A stretch of 64,000 nucleotides of DNA from Powellomyces hirtus (GCA_025526995.1 JAHLKG010000025.1:124001-188000); one strand, 5' to 3'. Shown: positions 21,351-33,246, counted from the first letter of the stretch. The notes: generated from the sequence alone by a model not told the origin. A program made the numbers and translations.

Positions 21351-24300
21351 TCACGAAACATGTTTTGTGATCCCACAGGCGTCCCTCAGTTTCAAGAACT
21401 GATCCCTAGCCAGTGGTTTTGTCAAGATGTCTGCAACCATGTCCTGAGTCGAGAGATACTCTAATGCAATCTCCAAGCGTCCTAGTGCTTCTCTGATAAA
21501 GTGGTACCTCACTTCAATGTGTTTGGTGCTGGCATGCAATGTCGGGTTCTTAGCAAGAGCAATGGCACCCTGGTTGTCCTCAAAGAGCATTGTGGGTCCA
21601 TCCTGCTTGAATCCAAGCTCCCCTGCAAGCAGACGAAGCCAAACAGCTTCCTTGGTGCACTGGGCTAGTGCCATGTACTCTGCTTCCGTGCTTGAAAGAG
21701 CTACAGTGGTCTGCCGCTTGGATTGCCAGGTGATAGGCCCGTTGAACATGAAGATGAATCCAGTGGTTGATCTCCTTGTGTCCAAACATCCAGCATAGTC
21801 GGAATCCGAGTATCCAACCAGCTTCCTAGGCTCAGAGACATTCTCTTTGCCTCCCAGAAGGATTCCAAGTTCGCTTGTGCCCTTCAGGTATCTGATGATC
21901 CGCTTGGCAGCACTCCAATGCTCCTTTCCAGGCTTTGCAAGGTACTTGGACACAATTCCAACTGCAGCAGCAATGTCAGGGCGTGTTCCTAGCATGGCAT
22001 AGATCAAACTGCCCACTGCATTCCTGTATGGCACAGAGCTCATCTCCAGCTCCTCCGTCTCATTCTGAGGTGCCATGTTGTTTCTGAGGTGCAGTCCATG
22101 TTCCATAGGCGTGGCATGAACCTTGGCATCTCCCATGTTGAATTTCGAAACGACCTCTTCAACATACTTCTTCTGAGACAACCAGATGGTGCGGGTGCTT
22201 CTGCTCCGTCTGATGTGAATCCCAAGGAAGTAATTCAGCTCTCCAAGGTCTGTCATCTCAAAAGCTCGCCTCAGCTCCTTCTTGACATCCCCCAGCTGTT
22301 CCTTGCTTGATGAGGCCACAATGAGGTCGTCCACATAGATCAGAATGTACTCTGTTGTCCCATTCTGACTCCTGTAGTACATGCAAGGCTCTGCAGTCGA
22401 CTGCACAAAGCCCATAGACTTCAGTTTGTGGTCTATCTTGTGGTTGAAGCGCCTTGCTGATTGCTTGAGGCCGTAGAGGGGTCTCCCAAGCTTGCAGACC
22501 CGTCCTGGATGCTTGGAATCCTCAAAGCCCTCCGGTTGGCGCATGTAGATTACATAGTCCAGATCCCCTTGCAAGAATGCTGTCTTCACGTCCATCTGAT
22601 GTGCTTCCAAGTCGTCTGTGGCAATAATGGAGAACAGCAGTCTCATGGGACCAAACTTGGCAACAGGAGCAAATGTCTCCTGATAGTCCAATCCCTCTCT
22701 CTGAGAGAATCCCTTGGCAACAAGTCTTGCCTTGTATCTGTCAAGCTCTCCTGTGTCCTTCAGCTTTCGTTTGAAGACCCACTTGCATCCAATAGCTTTT
22801 CTGCCCGTTGGCAGATCCACAAGTTGCCATGTCCCATTCTTGGCAAGAGCATCCATCTCTTCCTGAGCAGCCTGACGCCATTGTGAAGCATCTGGCATGG
22901 TCTGGCTCTCCTTGTAGCTTGTGGGCTCGTTTGAGACAAAGGAGACAGCATAGGCAACTGCAGCAACGTTTGCAGCGTTGCTTGAAGCCTTCCACCACTC
23001 TCCTGGCGGCTTCCTGAGTCTTTTGGGGGTTGGAGAAGGCTCTGCAGCACTCTCATAGTCAGAGGACGGCTCAGGGGTCCGTTCCCTCATGTTCTCCTCT
23101 CCCTCTGACATGGCTGTGTCCTCAGAGTCGTCACTGACATCCTGCAGCTCGTCACTGACATCCTGCAGCTCGTCACTGACATCCTGCAGCTTCATTTCAG
23201 GCCCAATTCCCACTTCCAGGCTCTCAGCAGGCAATTGGGGCGTCTGAGCAGACTGGAGGGATGGAATGAAGCTCTTCTCATCGAATTTGACACTTCTGGA
23301 GAACAGGATCTTCTTAGTCTGTATGTCCATAAGCCGGTATTCCTTGCTGTGGGAGCTATACCCCAGCATGATGCACTTGACAGCAGCATCATCCAGCTTC
23401 TGGCGCTTGTTGGGTTGAATGTAGGCATAGGCAATGCATCCAAACGTCCTCAAATGTCCCAGAGATGGTGGGATACCATGGAACATCTCATAAGGCGTCT
23501 TGGGGCATGCAACAGTGGGAGATCTGTTCCTCAGATAGACTGCTGTCATGATTGCTTCTCCCCAGAAACGCTTGTCCAAGCCTGACTGCTTCAACAAACA
23601 TCTCCCCATCTCCACAAGGGTACGGTTGGCTCGTTCAGCAACACCATTTTGCTGTGGAGTATTTACTGAACTCCTCTGATGCTGTGTGCCCTTCTCCTTG
23701 AAGTGGTCCCTTAGCAAGTTGCTCATGTACTCGCCTCCTGGGTCGGATCTGACAGCTTTGATCTGCTTTCCATGTAGGGGGACAAGTGCTGCTTCCAGCT
23801 CCTGATAGTGCCTAGCAACTTCTCCCTTGGTCTTCATAAGGCAAACATGGAAATATCTCGTCTTGTCATCAATGAATGTGACGAAATAGCGATATCCAGT
23901 GATTGTGGGTGGTTCAACTGGTCCCCAGACATCTGTGTGGATCAATCCCAGCTTCTCTGATGCTCTGGAGGCCTGTGCCTTGGGGAATGGCGCTCTGCTT
24001 GCTTTGCTGAGTGCACAAGTGTCACAAATGCTCAAGCTCCCACTAGTTTGAACGCCCTTGGCAAGCTTGGTGAGCCTTCCAATGTCTGCAACGTTCAAAT
24101 GGCCGAGTCTCTGATGCCATAGGGACAAGTCCTGACTTGTTGTGTCCCTTCCAACATTGTGGGCAATCCCAGCATTTGCCTGCCCATGTGTTGTCTCGAA
24201 TGTGTAGACAAATTGGTTCTCTTTGGCAAGGAAAGCCGTCCCATCCTTTGCAATGATCCGAGCAGCTTGTGGTCCCACTTCAAAACAAGCTCCAGCTTTG

Positions 24301-25403
24301 GCAAGGCGAGCCAGTGATAGGAGGTTCTTGGTCATCTTGGGGACGTGCCAGCAGTTCTGGATTTGCAGGGGCACTGTCTTCCCCTCTGTGTTGATCACCC
24401 ATGTGTGAAGCGTTCCATGCCCCACAGCTTCCAATGTGTGATTGTCTGCCATCTCAATGGCGACAGGAGACATCTTCTCATAGTCCTCAAACAGCTCTCT
24501 GCGGCCAGTCATGTGCTGAGAGGCTCCTGAGTCCAAAATCCAAGTGTTGGATGTCAGGGATGGCATCTGAGTTCCAATGGTGGTGAAAGCAAAGCCTCCA
24601 GGCGTCTGTTGAGTCGAGTTGGCCTGGTTTAGGCCCTTCTTCTCGTCTGCTGCCCTCTTGTGGCATTCCTTCTTGATGTGGCCCTTCTTGTTGCAGTAGT
24701 GACAGACTGCCTCCTTCTTCCAATCTGGCTTTCCCCCAGCCTTGTTGGTCTTCTGAGCATTCCCTTTGGTGTCAGCTTGTGTGAAGAAGGCTTTTGCTGC
24801 CTTTCCAGAGTTCTTCTTTCCATCTGCACGCCTCATTTCCTCCTGCAACAGCCTGGATGTCACAAAAGCCAAGTCCAGCTTCTCACTGGTCGACTCCAGA
24901 GTCATCACAAGGGTGTCAAAGGCTTCTGGAAGGGAAGAGAGCAAGGAGAACACATGGTCCTCCTCAGAAACGGGAGCTCCGATGGCTGCAAGTTCCTGTG
25001 TCATCCTCTTGATCTTGTTGATGTGGATGGTCATGGAATCAGTTGGGTCCATTGTCACAGTGAGGAACCGACGTCTCAGGAAGTGTCTGTTGGCAACCCC
25101 CTTCTTCTCATGCACCTCCCTCAGCTTTTCCCATGCTTCAAGGGCGGATTCGGCCTCATGAACATGCATCAATTGCTCATCATTCAAAGACATGATCAGC
25201 AGAGCCAGAGCTCTCTCATCTCGACGTATCCAGTCGTCTGATGCTGTGTTGGTGGCCTTGGCAGTTCCAGAGCCGTCCTTGATGTCAATGGCATCCCAAA
25301 GTCCCTTCTCAATCAACAGCATCTTCATTTTCAACTTCCAAAGGTGAAAGTTCTCCCCAGTGAACCTCTCAATGGACACTCGGATGTCAGAGTCGCCAGC
25401 CAT
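21351..25403 (-). CDS. gag-pol: Gag-Pol polyprotein, intact
   Basis: 1350 codons from the ATG at 25403 (ACAAGATGG context) to the stop at 21351. The order is copia-type: Gag (about 1-230), CX2CX4HX4C knuckle (234-247), DSGA protease (291), integrase H430/H435/C460/C463 and D491, D554, E590, RT with D938 and YVDD at 1025-1026, RNase H with D1200, E1240 and D1276. The integrase precedes the RT, which separates it from gypsy-type elements. The linker has three ELQDVSD units. It differs from the plus-strand intact protein at a handful of residues. It makes virus-like particles, copies the RNA and integrates the cDNA; activity is inferred from completeness and near-identical LTRs. Confidence 0.95.
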   Translation of the reverse strand: MAGDSDIRVSIERFTGENFHLWKLKMKMLLIEKGLWDAIDIKDGSGTAKATNTASDDWIRRDERALALLIMSLNDEQLMHVHEAESALEAWEKLREVHEKKGVANRHFLRRRFLTVTMDPTDSMTIHINKIKRMTQELAAIGAPVSEEDHVFSLLSSLPEAFDTLVMTLESTSEKLDLAFVTSRLLQEEMRRADGKKNSGKAAKAFFTQADTKGNAQKTNKAGGKPDWKKEAVCHYCNKKGHIKKECHKRAADEKKGLNQANSTQQTPGGFAFTTIGTQMPSLTSNTWILDSGASQHMTGRRELFEDYEKMSPVAIEMADNHTLEAVGHGTLHTWVINTEGKTVPLQIQNCWHVPKMTKNLLSLARLAKAGACFEVGPQAARIIAKDGTAFLAKENQFVYTFETTHGQANAGIAHNVGRDTTSQDLSLWHQRLGHLNVADIGRLTKLAKGVQTSGSLSICDTCALSKASRAPFPKAQASRASEKLGLIHTDVWGPVEPPTITGYRYFVTFIDDKTRYFHVCLMKTKGEVARHYQELEAALVPLHGKQIKAVRSDPGGEYMSNLLRDHFKEKGTQHQRSSVNTPQQNGVAERANRTLVEMGRCLLKQSGLDKRFWGEAIMTAVYLRNRSPTVACPKTPYEMFHGIPPSLGHLRTFGCIAYAYIQPNKRQKLDDAAVKCIMLGYSSHSKEYRLMDIQTKKILFSRSVKFDEKSFIPSLQSAQTPQLPAESLEVGIGPEMKLQDVSDELQDVSDELQDVSDDSEDTAMSEGEENMRERTPEPSSDYESAAEPSPTPKRLRKPPGEWWKASSNAANVAAVAYAVSFVSNEPTSYKESQTMPDASQWRQAAQEEMDALAKNGTWQLVDLPTGRKAIGCKWVFKRKLKDTGELDRYKARLVAKGFSQREGLDYQETFAPVAKFGPMRLLFSIIATDDLEAHQMDVKTAFLQGDLDYVIYMRQPEGFEDSKHPGRVCKLGRPLYGLKQSARRFNHKIDHKLKSMGFVQSTAEPCMYYRSQNGTTEYILIYVDDLIVASSSKEQLGDVKKELRRAFEMTDLGELNYFLGIHIRRSRSTRTIWLSQKKYVEEVVSKFNMGDAKVHATPMEHGLHLRNNMAPQNETEELEMSSVPYRNAVGSLIYAMLGTRPDIAAAVGIVSKYLAKPGKEHWSAAKRIIRYLKGTSELGILLGGKENVSEPRKLVGYSDSDYAGCLDTRRSTTGFIFMFNGPITWQSKRQTTVALSSTEAEYMALAQCTKEAVWLRLLAGELGFKQDGPTMLFEDNQGAIALAKNPTLHASTKHIEVRYHFIREALGRLEIALEYLSTQDMVADILTKPLARDQFLKLRDACGITKHVS

Positions 25404-25682
25404 CTTGTGCAAAGAGTGTGGCAAAATGGGATAGTCCCGGTGTTCAACCGCAAGTGGTCAGAACCTGCTCCAGAAAATCCACTCCAGTCCAGTCCACTCC
25501 AGACAATAGCTTGTTCGATGGTCAGACGCAGGTGTCCTATGCCTGCTATTTAGGCTTCTCGAGTGCTCAAACAGTTCTCCAAGTCCTCAGCAGTACCAGT
25601 GATAGGCACAGTGATGTGTTTCCCAGATAGGGATAGAGGTGGAGTCAGTAATGTTCAGACAGCTGTGTCAGGGCTCATAACC
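25404..25682 (-). other. Primer binding site and leader of intact minus element
   Basis: The primer site lies at 25663-25682 on the minus strand, next to the 5' LTR; the remaining leader is non-coding. Confidence 0.88.
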
Positions 25683-26183
25683 TGTTGAGACGTCTTGACA
25701 TCTACAAACAGGAACTCAGCATACCAGATAGGTTGCTAGGTTGTTGTCAAGACTTGCAGAGGGTCTGAAGGTGCTTCCCAAGGTAGGGAAGGTCGCCTGT
25801 AGTGTTTGGCAGAGTGTACTAGACAAGTAGAGTGTATTGGACTGTTTTATATATTGGTTGGGGATGCCCAGAGGGCGTCCTTTAATAACAATTTGGATCA
25901 TAGTACATGTGTAGTGACAATCTAACTGTGCCCTAGCTTGGCCAAGACGGCCCTGGCCTGGCGTAGTATTGTTCCCAATCGCAGGGTGTCTTTTTGCCTT
26001 TTCTTGGCGTTTCTATCAGCGCTCCAGACGTGTTCTAGGCCTTCCCAGGCCCTCTCCAGCTATTCTGGATCGTTCTAGACCATTCTGGACCATTCCAGAC
26101 CATTCTAGACACAAGTGGATGTCCTCCCACATGTCCTGTGTGCTCTAAGTCCTCCCAGAGGCGCCCACAGGTAGATTCCAACA
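25683..26183 (-). repeat. 5' LTR of intact minus element
   Basis: 501 bp, with the same TATTAAA variant at the TATA position as its partner. CTTCT follows at 26184. Confidence 0.95.
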
Positions 26184-28267
26184 CTTCTTAGTCTGTATGT
26201 CAATAAGCCGGTATTCCTTGCTGTGGGAGCTATACCCCAGCATGATGCACTTGACGGCAGCATCATCCAGCTTCTGGCGCTTGTTGGGTTGAATGTAGGC
26301 ATAGGCAATGCAACCAAACGTCCTCAAATGTCCCAGAGATGGTGGGATACCATGGAACTCCTCATAAGGCGTGCAACAGTGGGAGATCTGTTCCTCAGAT
26401 AGACTGCTGTCATGATTGCTTCTCCCCAGAAACGCTTGTCCAAGCCTGACTGCTTCAACAAACATCTCCCCATCTCCACAAGGGTACGGTTGGCTCGTTC
26501 AGCAACACCGTTTTGCTGTGGAGTATTTACTGAACTCCTCTGATGCTGTGTGCCCTTCTCCTTGAAGTGGTCCCTTAGCAAGTTGCTCATGTACTCGCCT
26601 CCTGGGTCGGATCTGACAGCTTTGATCTGCTTTCCATGTAGGGGGACGAGTGCTGCTTCCAGCTCCTGATAGTGCCTAGCAACTTCTGCCTTGGTCTTCA
26701 TAAGGCAAACATGGAAATATCTCGTCTTGTCATCAATGAATGTGACGAAATAGCGATATCCAGTGATTGTGGGTGGTTCAACTGGTCCCCAGACATCTGT
26801 GTGGATCAATCCCAGCTTCTCTGATGCTCTGGAGGCCTGTGCCTTGGGGAATGGCGCTCTGCTTGCTTTGCTGAGTGCACAAGTGTCACAAATGCTCAAG
26901 CTCCCACTAGTTTGAACGCCCTTGGCAAGCTTGGTGAGCCTTCCAATGTCTGCAACGTTCAAATGGCCGAGTCTCTGATGCCATAGAGACAAGTCCTGAC
27001 TTGTTGTGTCCCTTCCAACATTGTGGGCAATCCCAGCATTTGCCTGCCCATGTGTTGTCTCGAATGTGTAGACAAATTGGTTCTCTTTGGCAAGGAAAGC
27101 CATCCCATCCTTTGCAATGATCCGAGCAGCCTGTGGTCCCACTTCAAAACAAGCTCCAGCTTTGGCAAGGCGAGCCAGTGATAGGAGGTTCTTGGTCATC
27201 TTGGGGACGTACCAGCAGTTCTGGATTTGCAGGGGCACTGTCTTCCCCTCTGTGTTGATCACCCATGTGTGAAGCGTTCCATGCCCCACAGCTTCCAATG
27301 TGTGATTGTCTGCCATCTCAATGGCGACAGGAGACATCTTCTCATAGTCCCCAAACAGCTCTCTGCGGCCAGTCATGTGCTGAGAGGCTCCTGAGTCCAA
27401 AATCCAAGTGTTGGATGTCAGGGATGGCATCTGAGTTCCAATGGTGGTGAAAGCAAAACCTCCAGGCGTCTGTTGAGTCGAGTTGGCCCGGTTTAGGCCC
27501 TTCTTCTCGTCTGCTGCCCTCTTGTGGCATTCCTTCTTGATGTGGCCCTTCTTGTTGCAGTAGTGACAGACTGCCTCCTTCTTCCAATCTGGCTTTCCCC
27601 CAGCCTTGTTGGTCTTCTGAGCATTCCCTTTGGTGTCAGCTTGTGTGAAGAAGGCTTTTGCTGCCTTTCCAGAGTTCTTCTTTCCATCTGCACGCCTCAT
27701 TTCCTCCTGCAACAGCCTGGATGTCACAAAAGCCAAGTCCAGCTTCTCACTGGTCGACTCTAGAGTCATCACAAGGGTGTCAAAGGCTTCTGGAAGGGAA
27801 GAGAGCAAGGAGAACACATGGTCCTCCTCAGAAACGGGAGCTCCGATGGCTGCAAGTTCCTGGGTCATCCTCTTGATCTTGTTGATGTGGATGGTCATGG
27901 AATCAGTTGGGTCCATTGTCACAGTGAGGAACCGACGTCTCAGGAAGTGTCTGTTGGCAACCCCCTTCTTCTCATGCACCTCCCTCAGCTTTTCCCATGC
28001 TTCAAGGGCAGATTCGGCCTCATGAACATGCATCAATTGCTCATCATTCAAAGACATGATCAGCAGAGCCAGAGCTCTCTCATCTCGACGTATCCAGTTG
28101 TCTGATGCTGTGTTGGTGGCCTTGGCAGTTCCAGAGCCGTCCTTGATGTCAATGGCATCCCAAAGTCCCTTCTCAATCAACAGCATCTTCATTTTCAACT
28201 TCCAAAGGTGAAAGTTCTCCCCAGTGAACCTCTCAATGGACACTCGGATGTCAGAGTCGCCAGCCAT
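26184..28267 (-). pseudogene. gag-pol: gag-integrase part of array element 1, frameshifted
   Basis: The ATG at 28267 starts a clear Gag, zinc knuckle, protease and integrase frame. Ten bases are missing at about 26371 (AAGGCGTGCAAC where intact copies have a 22-base stretch), after the D,D35E core, which shifts the frame. The shifted part continues to the insertion joint at 26184, inside the linker. Both RT and RNase H lie beyond the nested element at 18921-20842. The gene was therefore broken by the frameshift as well as by the insertion. Confidence 0.9.
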
Positions 28268-28546
28268 CTTGTGCAAAGAGTGTGGCGAAATGGGATAGTC
28301 CCGGTGTTCAACCGCAAGTGGTCAGAACCTGCTCCAGAAAATCCACTCCAGTCCAGTCCAGTCCAGACAATAGCTCGTTCGATGGTCAGACGCAGGTGTC
28401 CTATGCCTGCTATCTAGGCTTCTTGAGTGCTCAAACAGTTCTCCAAGTCCTCAGCAGTACCAGCGATAGGCACAGTGACGTGTTTCCCAGATAGGGATAG
28501 AGGTGGAGTCAGTAATGTTCAGACAGCTGTGTCAGGGCTCATAACC
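28268..28546 (-). other. Primer binding site and leader, array element 1
   Basis: Minus-strand primer site at 28527-28546 against the shared LTR, followed by a 279-bp non-coding leader. Confidence 0.85.
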
Positions 28547-29046
28547 TGTTGAGACGTCTTGACATCTACAAACAGGAACTCAGCATACCAGATAGGTTGC
28601 TAGGTTGTTGTCAAGACTTGCAGAGGGTCTGAAGGTGCTTCCCAAGGTAGGGAAGGTCGCCTGTGGTGTTTGGCAGAGTGTACTAGACAAGTAGAGTGTG
28701 TTGGACTGTTATTATATTGGTTGGGGATGCCCAGAGGGCGTCCTTTTATAACAATTTGGATCATAGTACATGTGTAGTGACAATCTACCTGTGCCCTAGC
28801 TTGGCCAAGACGGCCCTGGCCTGGCCTAGTATTGTTCCCAATCACAGGGTGTCTTTTTGCCTTTTCTTGGCGCTTCTATCAGCGCCCCAGACGTGTTCTA
28901 GGCCTTCCCAGGCCCTCTCCAGCTATTCTGGATCGTTCTAGACCATTCTGGACCATTCCAGACCATTCTAGACACAAGTGGATGTCCTCCCACATGTCCC
29001 GTGTGCTCTAAGTCCTCCCAGAGGTGCCCACAGGTAGATTCCAACA
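28547..29046 (-). repeat. LTR shared by array elements 1 and 2
   Basis: One 500-bp reversed LTR with a primer site on its left (it is the 5' LTR of element 1) and a purine tract on its right (it is the 3' LTR of element 2). Confidence 0.93.
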
Positions 29047-29053
29047 CTCCCAC

Positions 29054-32000
29054 TCACGAAACATGTTTTGTGATCCCACAGGCGTCCCTCAGTTTCAAGA
29101 ACTGATCCCTAGCCAGTGGTTTTGTCAAGATGTCTGCAACCATGTCCTGAGTCGAGAGATACTCTAATGCAATCTCCAAGCGTCCTAGTGCTTCTCTGAT
29201 AAAGTGGTACCTCACTTCAATGTGTTTGGTGCTTCCTTGGTGCACTGGGCTAGTGCCATGTACTCTGCTTCCGTGCTTGAAAGAGCTACAGTGGTCTGCC
29301 GCTTGGATTGCCAGGTGATAGGCCCGTTGAACATGAAGATGAATCCAGTGGTTGATCTCCATGTGTCCAAACATCCAGCATAGTCGGAATCCGAGTATCC
29401 AACCAGCTTCCTAGGCTCAGAGACATTCTCTTTGCCTCCCAGAAGGATTCCAAGTTCGCTTGTGCCCTTCAGGTATCTGATGATCCGCTTGGCAGCACTC
29501 CAATGCTCCTTTCCAGGCTTTGCAAGGTACTTGGACACAATTCCAACTGCAGCAGCAATGTCAGGGCGTGTTCCTAGCATGGCATAGATCAAACTGCCCA
29601 CTGCATTCCTGTATGGCACAGAGCTCATCTCCAGCTCATCCGTCTCATTCTGAGGTGCCATGTTGTTTCTGAGGTGCAGTCCATGTTCCATAGGCGTGGC
29701 ATGAACCTTGGCATCTCCCATGTTGAATTTCGAAACGACCTCTTCAACATACTTCTTCTGAGACAACCAGATGGTGCGGGTGCTTCTGCTCCGTCTGATG
29801 TGAATCCCAAGGAAGTAATTCAGCTCTCCAAGGTCTGTCATCTCAAAAGCTCGCCTCAGCTCCTTCTTGACATCCCCCAGCTGTTCCTTGCTTGATGAGG
29901 CCACAATGAGGTCGTCCACATAGATCAGAATGTACTCTGTTGTCCCATTCTGACTCCTGTAGTACATGCAAGGCTCTGCAGTCGACTGCACAAAGCCCAT
30001 AGACTTCAGTTTGTGGTCTATCTTGTGGTTGAAGCGCCTTGCTGATTGCTTGAGGCCGTAGAGGGGTCTCCCAAGCTTGCAGACCCGTCCTGGATGCTTG
30101 GAATCCTCAAAGCCCTCCGGTTGGCGCATGTAGATCACATAGGCCAGATCCCCTTGCAAGCATGCTGTCTTCACGTCCATCTGATGTGCCTCCAAGTCAT
30201 CTGTGGCAATGATGGAGAACAGCAGTCTCATGGGACCAAACTTGGCAACAGGAGCAAACGTCTCCTGATAGTCCAATCCCTCTCTCTGAGAAAATCCCTT
30301 GGCAACAAGTCTTGCCTTGTATCTGTCAAGCTCTCCTGTGTCCTTCAGCTTTCGTTTGAAGACCCACTTGCATCCAATAGCTTTTCTGCCCCTTGGCAGG
30401 TCCACAAGTTGCCATGTCCCATTCTTGGCAAGAGCATCCATCTCTTCCTGAGCAGCCTGACGCCATTGTGAAGCATCTGGCATGGTCTGGCTCTCCTTGT
30501 AGCTTGTGGGCTCGTTTGAGACAAAGGAGACAGCATAGGCAACTGCAGCAACGTTTGCAGCGTTGCTTGAAGCCTTCCACCACTCTCCTGGCGGCTTCCT
30601 GAGTCTTTTGGGGGTTGGAGAAGGCTCTGCAGCACTCTCATAGTCAGAGGACGGCTCAGGGGTCCGTTCCCTCATGTTCTCCTCTCCCTCTGACATGGCT
30701 GTGTCCTCAGAGTCGTCACTGACATCCTGCAGCTCGTCACTGACATCCTGCAGCTTCATTTCAGGCCCAATTCCCACTTCCAGGCTCTCAGCAGGCACTT
30801 GGGGCGTCTGAGCAGACTGGAGGGATGGAATGAAGCTCTTCTCATCGAATTTGACACTTCTGGAGAACAGGATCTTCTTAGTCTGTATGTCCATAAGCCG
30901 GTATTCCTTGCTGTGGGAGCTATACCCCAGCATGATGCACTTGACGGCAGCATCATCCAGCTTCTGGCGCTTGTTGGGTTGAATGTAGGCATAGGCAATG
31001 CAACCAAACGTCCTCAAATGTCCCAGAGATGGTGGGATACCATGGAACATCTCATAAGGCGTCTTGGGGCATGCAACAGTGGGAGATCTGTTCCTCAGAT
31101 AGACTGCTGTCATGATTGCTTCTCCCCAGAAACGCTTGTCCAAGCCTGACTGCTTCAACGAACATCTCCCCATCTCCACAAGGGTACGGTTGGCTCGTTC
31201 AGCAACACCATTTTGCTGTGGAGTATTTACTGAACTCCTCTGATGCTGTGTGCCCTTCTCCTTGAAGTGGTCCCTTAGCAAGTTGCTCATGTACTCGCCT
31301 CCTGGGTCGGATCTGACAGCTTTGATCTGCTTTCCATGTAGGGGGACGAGTGCTGCTTCCAGCTCCTGATAGTGCCTAGCAACTTCTGCCTTGGTCTTCA
31401 TAAGGCAAACATGGAAATATCTCGTCTTGTCATCAATGAATGTGACGAAATAGCGATATCCAGTGATTGTGGGTGGTTCAACTGGTCCCCAGACATCTGT
31501 GTGGATCAATCCCAGCTTCTCTGATGCTCTGGAGGCCTGTGCCTTGGGGAATGGCGCTCTGCTTGCTTTGCTGAGTGCACAAGTGTCACAAATGCTCAAG
31601 CTCCCACTGGTTTGAACGCCCTTGGCAAGCTTGGTGAGCCTTCCAATGTCTGCAACGTTCAAATGGCCGAGTCTCTGATGCCATAGGGACAAGTCCTGAC
31701 TTGTTGTGTCCCTTCCAACATTGTGGGCAATCCCAGCATTTGCCTGCCCATGTGTTGTCTCGAATGTGTAGACAAATTGGTTCTCTTTGGCAAGGAAAGC
31801 CGTCCCATCCTTTGCAATGATCCGAGCAGCTTGTGGTCCCACTTCAAAACAAGCTCCAGCTTTGGCAAGGCGAGCCAGTGATAGGAGGTTCTTGGTCATC
31901 TTGGGGACGTGCCAGCAGTTCTGGATTTGCAGGGGCACTGTCTTCCCCTCTGTGTTGATCACCCATGTGTGAAGCGTTCCATGCCCCACAGCTTCCAATG

Positions 32001-32967
32001 TGTGATTGTCTGCCATCTCAATGGCGACAGGAGACATCTTCTCATAGTCCCCAAACAGCTCTCTGTGGCCAGTCATGTGCTGAGAGGCTCCTGAGTCCAA
32101 AATCCAAGTGTTGGATGTCAGGGATGGCATCTGAGTTCCAATGGTGGTGAAAGCAAAGCCTCCAGGCGTCTGTTGAGTCAAGTTGGCCTGGTTTAGGCCC
32201 TTCTTCTCGTCTGCTGCCCTCTTGTGGCATTCCTTCTTGATGTGGCCCTTCTTGTTGCAGTAGTGACAGACTGCCTCCTTCTTCCAATCTGGCTTTCCCC
32301 CAGCCTTGTTGGTCTTCTGAGCATTCCCTTTGGTGTCAGCTTGTGTGAAGAAGGCTTTTGCTGCCTTTCCAGAGTTCTTCTTTCCATCTGCACGCCTCAT
32401 TTCCTCCTGCAACAGCCTGGATGTCACAAAAGCCAAGTCCAGCTTCTCACTGGTCGACTCCAGAGTCATCACAAGGGTGTCAAAGGCTTCTGGAAGGGAA
32501 GAGAGCAAGGAGAACACATGGTCCTCCTCAGAAACGGGAGCTCCGATGGCTGCAAGTTCCTGGGTCATCCTCTTGATCTTGTTGATGTGGATGGTCATGG
32601 AATCAGTTGGGTCCATTGTCACAGTGAGGAACCGACGTCTCAGGAAGTGTCTGTTGGCAACCCCCTTCTTCTCAAGCACCTCCCTCAGCTTTTCCCATGC
32701 TTCAAGGGCGGATTTGGCCTCATGAACATGCATCAATTGCTCATCATTCAAAGACATGATCAGCAGAGTCAGAGCTCTCTCATCTCGACGTATACAGTCG
32801 TCTGATGCTGTGTTGGTGGCCTTGGCAGTTCCAGAGCCGTCCTTGATGTCGATGGCATCCCAAAGTCCCTTCTCAATCAACAGCATCTTCATTTTCAACT
32901 TCCAAAGGTGAAAGTTCTCCCCAGTGAACCTCTCAATGGACACTCGGATGTCAGAGTCGCCAGCCAT
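29054..32967 (-). pseudogene. gag-pol: gag-pol of array element 2, RNase H deletion
   Basis: The ATG at 32967 opens a frame through Gag, knuckle, protease, integrase, RT (YVDD present) and into RNase H, where 118 bp are missing at about 29233. The deletion joins two GCT copies (GGTGCT and CAGCT before TCCTTGG on the plus strand), so it looks microhomology-mediated. It removes the third RNase H aspartate (EDNQGAI) and shifts the frame, giving a stop at 29212; the last residues are in another frame, ending at 29054. In the RT, Phe-to-Cys and Asp-to-Ala changes (TACLQGDLAY) are shared with the copies at 53011-53550 and 57747-62494. The linker has two ELQDVSD units. Confidence 0.92.
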
Positions 32968-33246
32968 CTTGTGCAAAGAGTGTGGCAAAATGGGATAGTC
33001 CCGGTGTTCAACCGCAAGTGGTCAGAACCTGCTCCAGAAAATCCACTCCAGTCCAGTCCAGTCCAGACAATAGCTCGTTCGATGGTCAGACGCAGGTGTC
33101 CTATGCCTGCTATCTAGGCTTCTCGAGTGCTCAAACAGTTCTCCAAGTCTTCAGCAGTACCAGTGATAGGCACAGTGACGTGTTTCCCAGATAGGGATAG
33201 AGGTGGAGTCAGTAATGTTCAGACAGCTGTGTCAGGGCTCATAACC
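32968..33246 (-). other. Primer binding site and leader, array element 2
   Basis: Primer site at 33227-33246 on the minus strand; leader of normal length. Confidence 0.85.

Larger units (their letters stand above)
20843..26183 (-). mobile_element. Intact copia-type element, minus strand
   Basis: 5341 bp with 501-bp LTRs at both ends, primer site, leader, a full 1350-codon gag-pol and purine tract. The flanks CTTCT (20838-20842 and 26184-26188) are a perfect 5-bp target duplication. The two LTRs differ by eye at one base (TTTTTTATA and TTTTATATA near 21009 and 25849), so the insertion is recent. Its LTRs share subfamily markers (GCGTAGTATT, CAATCGCAGG) with the intact element at 34814. Both LTRs have TTATTAAAGG in place of TTATAAAAGG at the TATA box, which may weaken transcription. 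Confidence 0.95.

Noticed and set aside
24660..25241. A 193-codon antisense frame over gag, open in nearly every copy
   Set aside because: It lies wholly opposite gag, starts at GTG and follows gag codon structure, so its retention comes from gag identity between copies. I see no domain and no start context.
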